From NCBI RefSeq assembly GCF_023204875.1, contig NZ_CP096247.1:1178001-1242000 (forward strand): 64,000 nucleotides of DNA, written 5' to 3'. This stretch comes from Prevotella sp. E15-22 (GTDB lineage: Bacteria > Bacteroidota > Bacteroidia > Bacteroidales > Bacteroidaceae). The notes under the pieces are model-generated. The model saw only the letters and a program-made list of their open reading frames with translations, searched no databases and had not been told where the DNA came from. Both the position numbers and the translations under genes were made by a program. How positions within the stretch are numbered: the stretch's first letter is position 1; the number at the start of each line of letters is the position of its first letter. Of the stretch, positions 7,197 to 15,734 are shown piece by piece.

Positions 7197-8665
7197 ACGC
7201 ACAACAACTGAAGAACGCTATACTGCAAGAGGCCATTGAGGGCCGCTTGGTACCTCAGGACCCCAACGACGAGCCCGCATCAGCCCTCCTAGAACGTATT
7301 CGTAAGGAGAAGGAAGAACTGGTAAAGGAAGGTAAACTTAAGAAGTCTGCCTTAAAAGAAATACCTTTCTCTGAAGATGAAGCCCCATTTGAAATACCTG
7401 ATTCATGGGAATGGTGTAAACTTGGATGGATTGGTGATTGGGGAGCTGGAGCGACACCAGCTAAAGGTAATCCCGATTTTTATAACAATGGAACTATACC
7501 TTGGTTAAGAACTGGAGAACTAAATAATGGCTTCGTATATGATTCTGAGATTAAAGTCACTCCCAAAGCATTGGAAAAATGCTCGCTTAGGATGTGCGAA
7601 GTAGGTGATGTTCTAATTGCTATGTATGGTGCTACCATTGGTAAAGTAGCGATTGCTGGTATAAAACTAACCACTAATCAAGCATGTTGTGCTTGTACTC
7701 CTTATCATGTGTATAACAAGTATTTGTTGTACTATTTGATGGCAAGCAAGAAAACATTTACAGAAATGGGCGAAGGTGGAGCTCAACCGAATATATCTAG
7801 AGAGAAAATCGTAGCATTCCCCTTTGCTCTTCCTCCTCTTGCAGAGCAACATCGCATTGTAGCAAAGATAGAAGAACTTCTGCCAAAGGTTGAGGAATAC
7901 GGCAAGGCTCAAGATGCACTTAACAAACTGAATGCAGAACTACCAGAACGCTTAAAGAAAAGCATTCTTCAAGAAGCCATTGAAGGCCGTCTCGTCCCCC
8001 AAGACCCCAACGACGAACCCGCCTCAGTCCTCCTTGCAAAAATCCGCAAGGAGAAAGAAGAACTTGTAAAGGCTGGCAAACTCAAAAAGAAAGACCTCGA
8101 AGTAAAACCTATCTCCGAGGACGAGATACCTTTCGAGATTCCTGAGAGTTGGGAGTGGATAAGGTTAGGCGATGTTACAGAAATAGCTCGCGGTGGATCT
8201 CCTCGTCCTATAAAAGAATTTTTGACAGATGCTCCCAATGGATTGAATTGGATAAAAATTGGAGATACCGATAAAGGAGGTAAGTATATCAACTCATGTA
8301 AGGAGAAAATAAAGCCAGAGGGATTAAAGAAAACGAGGATGGTTCATCCTGGAGATTTTCTCCTGACTAATTCTATGAGTTTCGGAAGACCATATATAAC
8401 AAATATTGAGGGATGTATACACGACGGATGGCTCATGATTTCTCCATATGCAGAAGTGTTTGATCAATCCTTTTTATTCTATGTTTTATCTTCAGCATTT
8501 GCCCACAAACAATTCAGCGATAAAGTTGCTGGCGCTGTTGTACAAAACTTAAATTCTGATAAAGTTGCAGACTCATTTGTCCCTATACCTCCTCTTGCAG
8601 AGCAACACCGCATTGTGGAGAAGCTCGAGCAAGTGCTTGGTGAAATCGATAAACTAAAGAAGTAA
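7193..8665 (+). CDS. hsdS: Type I restriction system specificity subunit
   Basis: 490 aa with the classic two-half plan: conserved helix, target-recognition domain 1, central conserved helix, target-recognition domain 2, helix. The helix regions are repeats of each other: AILQEAIEGRLVPQDPNDEP near residues 9-28 and again near 258-277, each followed by a lysine/glutamate-rich stretch. Both recognition domains end in PPLAEQHRIV. The two halves read different half-sites, giving a bipartite target that cannot be predicted here. The repeated DNA could allow recombination between recognition domains, but no partner hsdS fragment or recombinase gene is in the window. Confidence 0.95.
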   Translation: MNAQQLKNAILQEAIEGRLVPQDPNDEPASALLERIRKEKEELVKEGKLKKSALKEIPFSEDEAPFEIPDSWEWCKLGWIGDWGAGATPAKGNPDFYNNGTIPWLRTGELNNGFVYDSEIKVTPKALEKCSLRMCEVGDVLIAMYGATIGKVAIAGIKLTTNQACCACTPYHVYNKYLLYYLMASKKTFTEMGEGGAQPNISREKIVAFPFALPPLAEQHRIVAKIEELLPKVEEYGKAQDALNKLNAELPERLKKSILQEAIEGRLVPQDPNDEPASVLLAKIRKEKEELVKAGKLKKKDLEVKPISEDEIPFEIPESWEWIRLGDVTEIARGGSPRPIKEFLTDAPNGLNWIKIGDTDKGGKYINSCKEKIKPEGLKKTRMVHPGDFLLTNSMSFGRPYITNIEGCIHDGWLMISPYAEVFDQSFLFYVLSSAFAHKQFSDKVAGAVVQNLNSDKVADSFVPIPPLAEQHRIVEKLEQVLGEIDKLKK

Positions 8666-8668
8666 AAC

Positions 8669-9898
8669 ATGAACAGGCTTGTACTCATCGGTAATGGCTT
8701 TGACTTGGCGCATGGTCTCAAAACCAGCTATAAGGATTTTATATACTGGTATTGGAAACAAAGGATGCTAAAACTTCGTGATTTCAGAGGTAAGACATCT
8801 GATGATGGCCTGTGCAAGTTCACGATATTGGGTTATGACACATGGCGTGACCTATTCTATTATAACCAATATAAAATAAGCCTTGCAGAGGACAACGACT
8901 TCTTTGATGTGACAAAGAATAAAGAAGCTTTTGAAATAGAGTATTCCCCTCTTTTTGAGCGAATCCATAAGAGCATAGAGACAAAAAAATGGGTAGATAT
9001 CGAGAATGATTATTACGACCTTTTGAAAGAATATGCATTGTCTGACGACTCTGCGAAAAAAGCGGAGATTTTAAATAGACAATTGCAGTATATTAAAGAA
9101 TTGTTGATAAAGTATTTAGGATATATCGAGAAACAAAAGGTAGCTAAAAATGAGAGTATCAAAGAAAAGATATATGCTCCAATAAAGCTAGATGATATTT
9201 CTGTTTCAGGCAAGAACATTCTAAAAGAATGGGTCGATTCGTGGATGAAGCAGGATGAATCGTTTATAATAAACAAAATGCATCAATACGGGTGGAAAGT
9301 AGAGGATTATATTGAAAGTATTCGGTATTTCCGCAATAAATATCATGAAGGGAAAATACCCTTTACTGATGTTCCACGTTCTTACCTGCTACCAGAAGCT
9401 GTGATGCTGTTAAACTTCAACTATACACAAACGGCTCAGTTTTATCATGATAGTAATTTGGGCTTCATCAATTATATACATGGAAAAATAGATAATCCTC
9501 AAAGTATCATCTTTGGCTATGGAGATGAACTGGATGATGATTATAAGAAACTACAGAAATTGAATGACAATGATTGTCTTACCAATGTAAAATCAATAAA
9601 ATATCTAGAATCAGATAATTATAGGAGGTTATTGTCTTTTGCAGAGTCGGCACCTTTTCAGATTTACATCATGGGACATTCGTGTGGTAATTCAGACAGA
9701 ACATTATTGAATACTCTTTTCGAGCATCGTAATTGTATCTCCATCAAACCATATTATTATGTGAAAAAGGATGGAACAGACAACTATCTTGAGCTCGTTC
9801 AGAATACCAGTCGTAACTTTACAGATATGAAGTTGATGCGAGATAGGGTGGTGAACAAGGAATATTGTGAACCACTTACCAACCGAAATAATAACTAA
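8669..9898 (+). CDS. AbiH-family phage abortive infection protein
   Basis: 409 aa. The N-terminus NRLVLIGNGFDLAHGLKTSY is the hallmark of the AbiH family, first known from lactococcal abortive infection. The segment NFNYTQTAQFY and later IHGKIDNP and IMGHSCGNSDRTLL also fit that family. The biochemical activity of AbiH is not established. The gene starts 3 nt after hsdS and ends 12 nt before mcrB, so it belongs to the restriction operon. Its A+T content is higher than that of hsdR/hsdM, suggesting separate acquisition. Confidence 0.85.
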   Translation: MNRLVLIGNGFDLAHGLKTSYKDFIYWYWKQRMLKLRDFRGKTSDDGLCKFTILGYDTWRDLFYYNQYKISLAEDNDFFDVTKNKEAFEIEYSPLFERIHKSIETKKWVDIENDYYDLLKEYALSDDSAKKAEILNRQLQYIKELLIKYLGYIEKQKVAKNESIKEKIYAPIKLDDISVSGKNILKEWVDSWMKQDESFIINKMHQYGWKVEDYIESIRYFRNKYHEGKIPFTDVPRSYLLPEAVMLLNFNYTQTAQFYHDSNLGFINYIHGKIDNPQSIIFGYGDELDDDYKKLQKLNDNDCLTNVKSIKYLESDNYRRLLSFAESAPFQIYIMGHSCGNSDRTLLNTLFEHRNCISIKPYYYVKKDGTDNYLELVQNTSRNFTDMKLMRDRVVNKEYCEPLTNRNNN

Positions 9899-9910
9899 AA
9901 TCAAAACTAT

Positions 9911-11785
9911 ATGGATTACAAAGAACATCATAAATTAAATCAAGAATTTCTTGAGAGATTTCCTTTAGAGAAGCTAAAGGATATGACTCTTGAGCAATAT
10001 ACGAATTTGAATCGCTCAGATTCATTCTGCTATTGGCTTGAAATTAAAACAAGAATACTAGGTTCAATCAGCGGTAATTCATCATTTAAATTTGGAATTT
10101 ATCAATATAACACAAGGCCTAATGATGATAGGGCTCGTATGTCTGATGGAAAATATGCATGGAACTCGTCTTTTGGCAAAACAGCAAGAAAAGCGTTTGA
10201 AAACGTAAAAAAGGCAGTTGTTAAAGCCGCAGAAAGTGGGTTTGCTGGAGATTTGGATGCTATTGAATCTATTGAATTAGCTCCAATGATTAAATGGAAA
10301 ATTGCTTTCATGTATTCCAATGAATCAATTATTCCTTATTACAGCTTGGACAGACTACGAGTGATTGGTGAAAGGATGGGTATGGGTAATACCCAAGATG
10401 CCTCTATTGCTGATATACAAAAGTTCCTAATCAAAAATAGAAAGGGCAGAGATATACATGAATATGGTAGACTGCTTAATGATATCTGGAAGGAAAGCGA
10501 TTCTACACCAGAAAGGACAGAGTCAAGCGATGAAGGAGATAAAACGATGCAAGCAACGAATGTTGATAAATACATCCGATTGTTGAAAGCAAATAAGAAT
10601 TTGATTCTTACAGGTGCGCCTGGTACAGGAAAAACGTATCTGGCTAAAGCTATTGCCAAAGAAATGAAGGCAGAGTGTGAGTTAGTGCAGTTCCATCCAT
10701 CGTATGACTATACCGACTTTGTTGAGGGATTGCGTCCTATTCAGGAGAATGCTGGCGAGGTAGGATTTGAACGCAAAGATGGAGTGTTTAAAGAATTCTG
10801 TGCTCGCGCTCTTAAGAATTTGCAGGATTCTAAAAAAACTATTCAGGCTTTGCAGCAGGAATCGTCTGTTCGCGACTTGTTAGAGGACTTTATCGAAGAG
10901 TCGCTCGAAGAAAACACGAAGTTCGAAACGTCAGGAACCAAGAACTCCTTTTATATAATAGATAATAAAGAGAAATCAATCATCGTTAAAGTTCCAGCAA
11001 ATGAGAAAACCAGTGAGGTTGCTCTACCAAAATCTGATTTGACAACATTGCTTGAAAACGATGTTCCTATCAAAGGTGGAAAAGATATTCAGACATACTT
11101 CCATCGCAAATACAGAACTCAGCAGGATTCGTATATATATGTGTTCTACAATATTCTGAAAAAGAGAAAGTCTGTTCACTTAAAAAATGTGACTGTAGAC
11201 CTGATTCCTGAGAAGAAGTTCGTATTTATCATCGACGAGATTAATCGCGGTGAGATTTCCAAGATATTTGGTGAGTTGTTCTTCTCGATTGACCCAGGAT
11301 ACAGAGGCGTGGCTGGTCGCGTGAAGACGCAATACCAGAACCTGATAGAGGAGGGCGATGTGTTTAAGGAAGGTTTCTATGTGCCTGAGAATGTCTACAT
11401 CATTGGTACGATGAATGATATTGATCGTAGCGTGGAAAGTATGGACTTTGCTATGCGTCGCCGTTTTACTTGGAAGGAGGTGACGGCTAAGGACAGTATG
11501 AAGATGCTTGAGGGTAGTCCTTACGAGGATGAGGCCAAGAAACGAATGGAGAGTCTGAATAATGCTATTCTGAAAGTTCGTGGACTGGGCGAGGCTTATC
11601 AGATTGGTGCAGCCTATTTCAAGAAGATTGAGCAATATAATGGAGATTTCCAGAAGCTGTGGGATTATCATCTGAAAGGCTTGCTCTATGAGTATCTGCG
11701 TGGAAATATGAATGCTAAAGAGCAATTGGACGAACTGAAAAAGGCATACGACAACGAAACGCCAATAGATGAAGCATCTATTTAA
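9911..11785 (+). CDS. mcrB: McrB-type GTP-dependent restriction motor
   Basis: 624 aa. This is the AAA+ motor of a modification-dependent restriction system. The N-terminal ~200 residues are a divergent specificity domain; a short acidic linker follows. Walker A GAPGTGKT is at 235-242, Walker B FIIDEINRGEISK near 439-451, and the McrB GTPase signature region GTMNDIDRS near 496-504 (E. coli McrB has MNTADRS). The arginine-rich end FAMRRRF follows. The stop overlaps mcrC by 17 nt. The N-terminal domain decides which modified base is recognised and is not identifiable by eye. Confidence 0.92.
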   Translation: MDYKEHHKLNQEFLERFPLEKLKDMTLEQYTNLNRSDSFCYWLEIKTRILGSISGNSSFKFGIYQYNTRPNDDRARMSDGKYAWNSSFGKTARKAFENVKKAVVKAAESGFAGDLDAIESIELAPMIKWKIAFMYSNESIIPYYSLDRLRVIGERMGMGNTQDASIADIQKFLIKNRKGRDIHEYGRLLNDIWKESDSTPERTESSDEGDKTMQATNVDKYIRLLKANKNLILTGAPGTGKTYLAKAIAKEMKAECELVQFHPSYDYTDFVEGLRPIQENAGEVGFERKDGVFKEFCARALKNLQDSKKTIQALQQESSVRDLLEDFIEESLEENTKFETSGTKNSFYIIDNKEKSIIVKVPANEKTSEVALPKSDLTTLLENDVPIKGGKDIQTYFHRKYRTQQDSYIYVFYNILKKRKSVHLKNVTVDLIPEKKFVFIIDEINRGEISKIFGELFFSIDPGYRGVAGRVKTQYQNLIEEGDVFKEGFYVPENVYIIGTMNDIDRSVESMDFAMRRRFTWKEVTAKDSMKMLEGSPYEDEAKKRMESLNNAILKVRGLGEAYQIGAAYFKKIEQYNGDFQKLWDYHLKGLLYEYLRGNMNAKEQLDELKKAYDNETPIDEASI

Positions 11786-13079
11786 AATAGCGGATAATAA
11801 TTGGGACGGCCTGCCTATTGACGATGAGCTGCATCTTGCTAATCTGCAAAAGATTGCTGAGAAGCCCATTGGACAGCTAAGCCTTGAAGATCACCCCAAT
11901 TTGCTAATCTTTCCTCAGAATCTGGAAGAGTATGGGGATAAGATTGGTAAGCAGTATGTGTTTGAGGTGAAGGAGGGCAAGCTATGCACTAAGAATGTCA
12001 TGGGCTTTATTGGTTATCGCGATACGAAGGTGAGAATCCATTCGCGTTTTGCTCAGGGCGATGATGACTACTTCCTGCACTATATGCTGCAGAAGGTATT
12101 TGCTATCAATCTCTTTGATTTGAAGTATCATGCAGACGAAGAGAGTATCTTCGATTTTCTGATTTATCTCTTTCCTGCGTTCTTGAAGCGTGCTATGCAG
12201 CAGGGATTGTATAAGGAGTATCAGACTCGTGAATATAATAATGCTAATATCAGAGGAAGGATAGATGTGCCCAGACATATTCGAATGAATATTCCTTTTG
12301 CTGGCAAGGTGGCTTATTCTACGAGGGAATATGCCTACGATAATCATGTGACCCAACTGATTCGCCATACAATTGAGTATATTGCTAATCATCAATACAG
12401 CAGTGGTATTCTGAAGAATGATGATATGACAAAGGATGCAGTGAGCCTGATTAGGGAGGCTACTCCAAGCTATAGTCAGAATAATCGTAGAAAGGTTATC
12501 AATCAGAATCTTCGTCCTTTGAGTCATCCTTATTTTAGCGAATATCGTCATCTGCAGCGACTCTGCGTTCAGATATTGCGTTATGAAGAGATTAAGTACG
12601 GACGTGATGATGATGAGATATATGGTGTTCTTTTTGATGGCGCATGGCTGTGGGAGGAATATCTGAATACGATTCTGAAGGATTGTGGTTTTGAGCATCC
12701 TCAAAACAAGATTTTTAAGGGGAAGGTATCCCTATTTATGGATGGTAGTGGTTGGCGTTATCCTGATTTCTATAAAAGGGATATGGTACTTGATGCCAAA
12801 TATAAGCGTTATGCTAATTTGAAACTGCAAGAGCTTGATGGGGATGACCTTCATCAGGTTATCACTTATATGTATATCCTGGCTGCAAATCATGGTGGTT
12901 TTATTGTTCCTTGGCCTTATAGCTTGCGTGACTATAAACCAGTCCCCAAGATTCTTAATGGCTATGGTGGTTCTATGAATATTTATGGTATTACTGTTGA
13001 TAGTCCTGTAAATAGTTACAAAGAATACTGCAGCCTCATGGCTCAATACGAATGGGAGTTTAGAGCTATATTTAAATAG
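11769..13079 (+). CDS. mcrC: McrC-type nuclease subunit
   Basis: 436 aa. It is the partner of McrB that stimulates its GTPase and cuts DNA. The N-terminal part is a McrC beta domain. The C-terminal PD-(D/E)xK nuclease is visible as YPDFY followed by MVLDAKYK at about residues 330-350. The start lies inside the end of mcrB in another frame (17-nt overlap), implying coupled translation. It is the last gene of the run that began with hsdR; no convincing plus-strand terminator follows in the next 100 nt. Confidence 0.92.
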   Translation: MKHLFKIADNNWDGLPIDDELHLANLQKIAEKPIGQLSLEDHPNLLIFPQNLEEYGDKIGKQYVFEVKEGKLCTKNVMGFIGYRDTKVRIHSRFAQGDDDYFLHYMLQKVFAINLFDLKYHADEESIFDFLIYLFPAFLKRAMQQGLYKEYQTREYNNANIRGRIDVPRHIRMNIPFAGKVAYSTREYAYDNHVTQLIRHTIEYIANHQYSSGILKNDDMTKDAVSLIREATPSYSQNNRRKVINQNLRPLSHPYFSEYRHLQRLCVQILRYEEIKYGRDDDEIYGVLFDGAWLWEEYLNTILKDCGFEHPQNKIFKGKVSLFMDGSGWRYPDFYKRDMVLDAKYKRYANLKLQELDGDDLHQVITYMYILAANHGGFIVPWPYSLRDYKPVPKILNGYGGSMNIYGITVDSPVNSYKEYCSLMAQYEWEFRAIFK

Positions 13080-13188
13080 TGTTCAGGGATGGCAGGTGCC
13101 AGCTACTGTCTACCCATATCGGCATACCGGCATATCATTTGGAAAACGAGGGGAGAAGGCTGTGGGCTGATGTCTGACGCTATGCCAT

Positions 13189-13293
13189 AAAAAAGACGAG
13201 ACTGGCTCGTCATCACGACGAACCAGTCTCCCAACACAAAAATTTTTTTATGCCTTATGGGATTATGAAACCCCATAGGCATCAAACATATCT
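13189..13293 (-). ncRNA. Putative small RNA, copy 1 (minus strand)
   Basis: On the minus strand a promoter (13299-13330) is followed about 100 nt later by a strong intrinsic terminator. That terminator has a 14-bp stem, GAGACTGGTTCGTC with GACGAGCCAGTCTC (13198-13231), ending in TTTTTT. A second imperfect hairpin (ATGCCTATGGGG with CCCATAAGGCAT, 13250-13282) lies near the 5' end. The only open frame is eight codons, so a protein product is unlikely. A relative with the same promoter plan and the same terminator lies at 14265-14372. The alternative is a dispersed repeat that merely carries a terminator. Confidence 0.5.
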
Positions 13294-13298
13294 GAGTG

Positions 13299-13330
13299 CA
13301 AAGGTACGAATTTTTTTAAAGAATTCCAAA
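13299..13330 (-). promoter_or_regulatory. Promoter of putative small RNA copy 1
   Basis: On the minus strand there is TTTGG, 20 bp, then TACCTTTG (complement of 13299-13306). This is the full Bacteroidetes -33/-7 arrangement. Confidence 0.65.
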
Positions 13331-13369
13331 TTATAAGAAAAGATTTTGAAAAAATGAGGGCTGAGGGGT

Positions 13370-13390
13370 GAAGTCTGAAGTCTGAAGTCT
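13370..13390. repeat. Three tandem GAAGTCT units
   Basis: Exact 7-bp units start at 13370, 13377 and 13384, in intergenic DNA between two GGCTGAGGG motifs. Similar GGCTGA motifs border both putative small RNA copies. Confidence 0.85.
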
Positions 13391-13521
13391 GATGGCTGAG
13401 GGTTGGAAGAAAGATAAGTGTTTTTTTGCAGAAAAATTTGCATTTATCAGAAATTCTCTGTATATTTGCCATCGAAATGATGGCATAGTGCTGTCATAAT
13501 GTATATTTAAAGAGAAAAGTT

Positions 13522-13821
13522 ATGGCACAATCAGCAGTTACAGTCAGAATGGACTCTGAAATGAAAATGCAGTTCGATGCACTCTGCGAACAGTTTGGTA
13601 TGAGTGCTAATACTGCGTTTAATATCTTTGTGAAAGCTGTGATAAGAAGTCGCAGCATTCCCTTTACTATCAAGGGTGCGCCAAGTGCGTTGGACTTGTT
13701 TATGCAGCAAAGGAGTGCTGCGGAGTTGAGTCAAGAGCCTGAACTCTCGCTGGATGAAATCAATGCGGAGATTCGTGCAGCAAGGGAAGATATTCGCAAA
13801 AGGAAGGGTAAGAAAGCATGA
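13522..13821 (+). CDS. RelB/DinJ-type antitoxin
   Basis: 99 aa. The N-terminal ~50 residues (AVTVRMDSEMKMQFDALCEQ, then GMSANTAFNIFVKAVI) are a ribbon-helix-helix typical of RelB/DinJ antitoxins, which bind their own promoter. The C-terminus is basic and charged (AREDIRKRKGKK), probably the flexible toxin-binding tail. It overlaps the PIN-domain gene by 4 nt (ATGA), the usual coupling of antitoxin and toxin. The usual partner of this antitoxin family is a RelE/YafQ-type RNase, so pairing with a PIN protein is less common. Confidence 0.88.
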   Translation: MAQSAVTVRMDSEMKMQFDALCEQFGMSANTAFNIFVKAVIRSRSIPFTIKGAPSALDLFMQQRSAAELSQEPELSLDEINAEIRAAREDIRKRKGKKA

Positions 13822-14237
13822 TATACGCTGTTATTGATACCAACGTGTTGGTGTCTGCCCTTATCACTCGCAATTCGCTGTCGGCAACGGCCAAGGTTGT
13901 GAGGTTGTTGTTTGATGGTGTGTTTACACCCTTGTATGAAAGTAGCATCATTGAGGAATATCAGGAGGTGCTTCATCGTGGGAAGTTCAAACTTGTGCCT
14001 GGTGTTGCAGATGCGCTGATCTCCTTTATCAAGGAACATGGAATTGAAACTTCGCGAGCAGCCTTTCATGAATCTATGCCTGACGAGGACGATCGCGTGT
14101 TTTATGAAGTATCGTTGAGTGTTGATGATTCTTTTTTGGTTACTGGCAACTTCAAACATTATCCTCAAACGCCTAAGGTTATTAGTCCTGCCGACTTCTT
14201 GAAGGTGATAATGGATTCGAAGGGTAATATAGAGTAA
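13818..14237 (+). CDS. PIN-domain toxin (putative ribonuclease)
   Basis: 139 aa. The N-terminus YAVIDTNVLVSAL gives the first acidic residue of the PIN active site. Later acidic positions include SIIEEYQEV, DEDDRVF and VDDSFLVTGN before KHYP. It resembles the COG1569-type PIN toxins. It probably cuts RNA with Mg2+ when not bound by the preceding antitoxin. Translation is coupled to the antitoxin gene by a 4-nt overlap. The RNA target is unknown. Confidence 0.88.
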   Translation: MIYAVIDTNVLVSALITRNSLSATAKVVRLLFDGVFTPLYESSIIEEYQEVLHRGKFKLVPGVADALISFIKEHGIETSRAAFHESMPDEDDRVFYEVSLSVDDSFLVTGNFKHYPQTPKVISPADFLKVIMDSKGNIE

Positions 14238-14264
14238 GATGGCTGAGGGCTGACGCTATGCCAT

Positions 14265-14372
14265 AAAAGAAAAACTGGCTCGTCATCACGACGAACCAGC
14301 GAAAATATCAACTATATCCTTTATTATGAAAACTAAACGCAAATGCGGCGTAAAGCACGCAAATGGTTCTTC
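14265..14372 (-). ncRNA. Putative small RNA, copy 2 (minus strand)
   Basis: The plan is the same as at 13189-13293. A minus-strand promoter is followed after ~100 nt by the terminator CTGGTTCGTC / GACGAGCCAG and TTTTTCTTTT. Identical blocks in both copies are the 26-bp terminator core and the 3' flank ATGGCATAGCGTCAG; the 5' halves differ. No minus-strand gene lies upstream for this terminator to serve, because nspC reads the other way. That favours a short independent transcript. Confidence 0.5.
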
Positions 14373-14378
14373 CGGATG

Positions 14379-14410
14379 CAAATTTATGATGTTTTTTTTA
14401 ATGTACCAAA
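14379..14410 (-). promoter_or_regulatory. Promoter of putative small RNA copy 2
   Basis: On the minus strand there is TTTGG, 20 bp, then TAAATTTG (complement of 14379-14386). Spacing is identical to copy 1, and the spacer is A-rich in both. Confidence 0.6.
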
Positions 14411-14514
14411 TTTTTTGGAAAGTTTTTTTTAAAAATTTCTCACTATCGACCTAAATACAATACTGCGTTTACTGCAAAAATTATCTCCAAATTTTTTCTT
14501 TAATGATGCATTCC

Positions 14515-14545
14515 TTGGTCATCATAAAAATAATGGTTAACTTTG
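14515..14545 (+). promoter_or_regulatory. nspC promoter
   Basis: TTGG (14515-14518), 19 bp, then TAACTTTG (14538-14545). The -7 box ends 4 nt before the first possible ATG (14550). This suggests that translation really begins at the second in-frame ATG (14565). Confidence 0.75.
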
Positions 14546-14549
14546 CAGC

Positions 14550-15704
14550 ATGAAACAGAATTCTATGACGACACCTATTTATATTATTGAGGAGAAGAAA
14601 CTGCGCAAGAACCTGGCGCTGATTGCCGACGTGGCTAAAAAGGCCGATGTGGAGATTATCCTGGCCTTTAAGGCGTTTGCTCTGTGGAAGACGTTTCCGA
14701 TTTTTCGCGAGTATATCAACAGTACGACGGCCAGCAGTCTGAGTGAGGCACGACTGGCCAAGGAGGAGTTTGGCGCCAAGGCTCACACGTTCTCGCCTGC
14801 CTATACGGACAATGAGATTGACGAGATCGTGAACTGTAGCAGTCACCTGACGTTTAACTCGCTGTCGCAATATGAGCGATATCACGACAGGGTGGCTGGA
14901 AAGGTGAGCATAGGCTTGCGCGTGAATCCTGAATATTCGGAGGTGGGCACCATGCTCTATAACCCCTGTGCGCCTGGCACGCGCTTTGGCGTGACGGCCG
15001 ACAAGTTGCCTGAAACGCTGCCTGCCGACGTGGAGGGCTTCCACTGCCACTGTCATTGCGAGAGTGGGGCGGATGTGCTGGAACGTACGCTGGTGCATAT
15101 TGAGGAGAAGTTCTCGAAGTGGTTCCCTCAGCTGAAATGGCTGAACCTGGGGGGGGGACACCTGATGACGCGTAAGGATTACGACGTGCCCCTCCTTATT
15201 AATATATTAAAGGGACTGCACGAGCGCTATCCCTGGCTGAAGATTATCCTGGAGCCTGGCAGTGCCTTCGCATGGCAGACGGGGCCGCTGGTGAGTCATG
15301 TGGTGGACGTGGTCGAGGATAAGGGTATTCGTACGGCTATCCTGGATGTGAGTTTTACTTGTCATATGCCCGACTGCCTGGAGATGCCTTATTATCCTGA
15401 TGTGCGTGGCGCTGAACATGTGGATATGGACGGCGATGTATGTGTGGACCCACAAACGCCTTTCCTCTATCGACTGGGAGGTAACAGTTGCCTGAGTGGC
15501 GATTTTATGGCGTCGTGGAAGTTTGATCATGAACTGAAGGTGGGCGAAGAGGTGATTTTTGAGGATATGATTCATTACACAACGGTGAAAACTTGTATGT
15601 TTAATGGCATCTCTCATCCGGCCCTTGGAATGCTCCATGAGGACGGAAATGTAGAAATTTTGAAGACTTTTGGCTACGAAGACTATAGAAATCGCATGGA
15701 TTAG
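14550..15704 (+). CDS. nspC: Carboxynorspermidine decarboxylase
   Basis: 384 aa from the first ATG; 379 aa from the ATG at 14565, which the promoter position favours. It is a PLP enzyme of the alanine-racemase fold that decarboxylates carboxyspermidine/carboxynorspermidine, the last step of the alternative polyamine pathway common in gut Bacteroidales. The PLP lysine lies in ILAFKAF (K41). The glycine-rich phosphate-binding segment LNLGGGH is near 206-212, and CHMPDCLEMPYYPDVRGA is a family signature. A run of eight G near 15150 is intact. It stands alone between the toxin pair and the tRNA genes. Confidence 0.93.
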   Translation: MKQNSMTTPIYIIEEKKLRKNLALIADVAKKADVEIILAFKAFALWKTFPIFREYINSTTASSLSEARLAKEEFGAKAHTFSPAYTDNEIDEIVNCSSHLTFNSLSQYERYHDRVAGKVSIGLRVNPEYSEVGTMLYNPCAPGTRFGVTADKLPETLPADVEGFHCHCHCESGADVLERTLVHIEEKFSKWFPQLKWLNLGGGHLMTRKDYDVPLLINILKGLHERYPWLKIILEPGSAFAWQTGPLVSHVVDVVEDKGIRTAILDVSFTCHMPDCLEMPYYPDVRGAEHVDMDGDVCVDPQTPFLYRLGGNSCLSGDFMASWKFDHELKVGEEVIFEDMIHYTTVKTCMFNGISHPALGMLHEDGNVEILKTFGYEDYRNRMD

Positions 15705-15734
15705 CACTTTTTTTTGAAAAAATCAAGGAAAAAT

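Larger units (their letters stand above)
13080..13521. other. 442-nt intergenic stretch between mcrC and the TA pair
   Basis: It holds no protein gene. On the minus strand it carries a promoter and a ~105-nt promoter-to-terminator unit (13189-13330). Beyond this there are three tandem GAAGTCT units (13370-13390) surrounded by GGCTGAGGG-like repeats, and then the leader of the antitoxin gene. Confidence 0.8.
14238..14549. other. 312-nt intergenic stretch between the toxin and nspC
   Basis: On the minus strand it contains the second putative small RNA with its promoter (14265-14410). On the plus strand it contains the nspC promoter (14515-14545). A 42-codon open frame (14326-14454) is present but looks non-coding. 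Confidence 0.8.

Noticed and set aside
7193..8665. hsdS as part of an invertible shufflon
   Set aside because: No recombinase, no inverted repeats and no second hsdS fragment are in the window.
13370..13392. Tandem GAAGTCT units as a possible CRISPR or origin element
   Set aside because: Units are directly joined without spacers and only three in number; no cas or replication gene is near.
1..14400. Prophage or insertion sequence as carrier of the defence island
   Set aside because: No integrase, transposase, structural phage gene or terminal repeats were found within the window; the left boundary is outside.
14326..14454. 42-codon plus-strand frame between the toxin and nspC
   Set aside because: It has a Phe/Lys-rich low-complexity end from poly-T DNA, no promoter, and lies opposite the putative small RNA unit.
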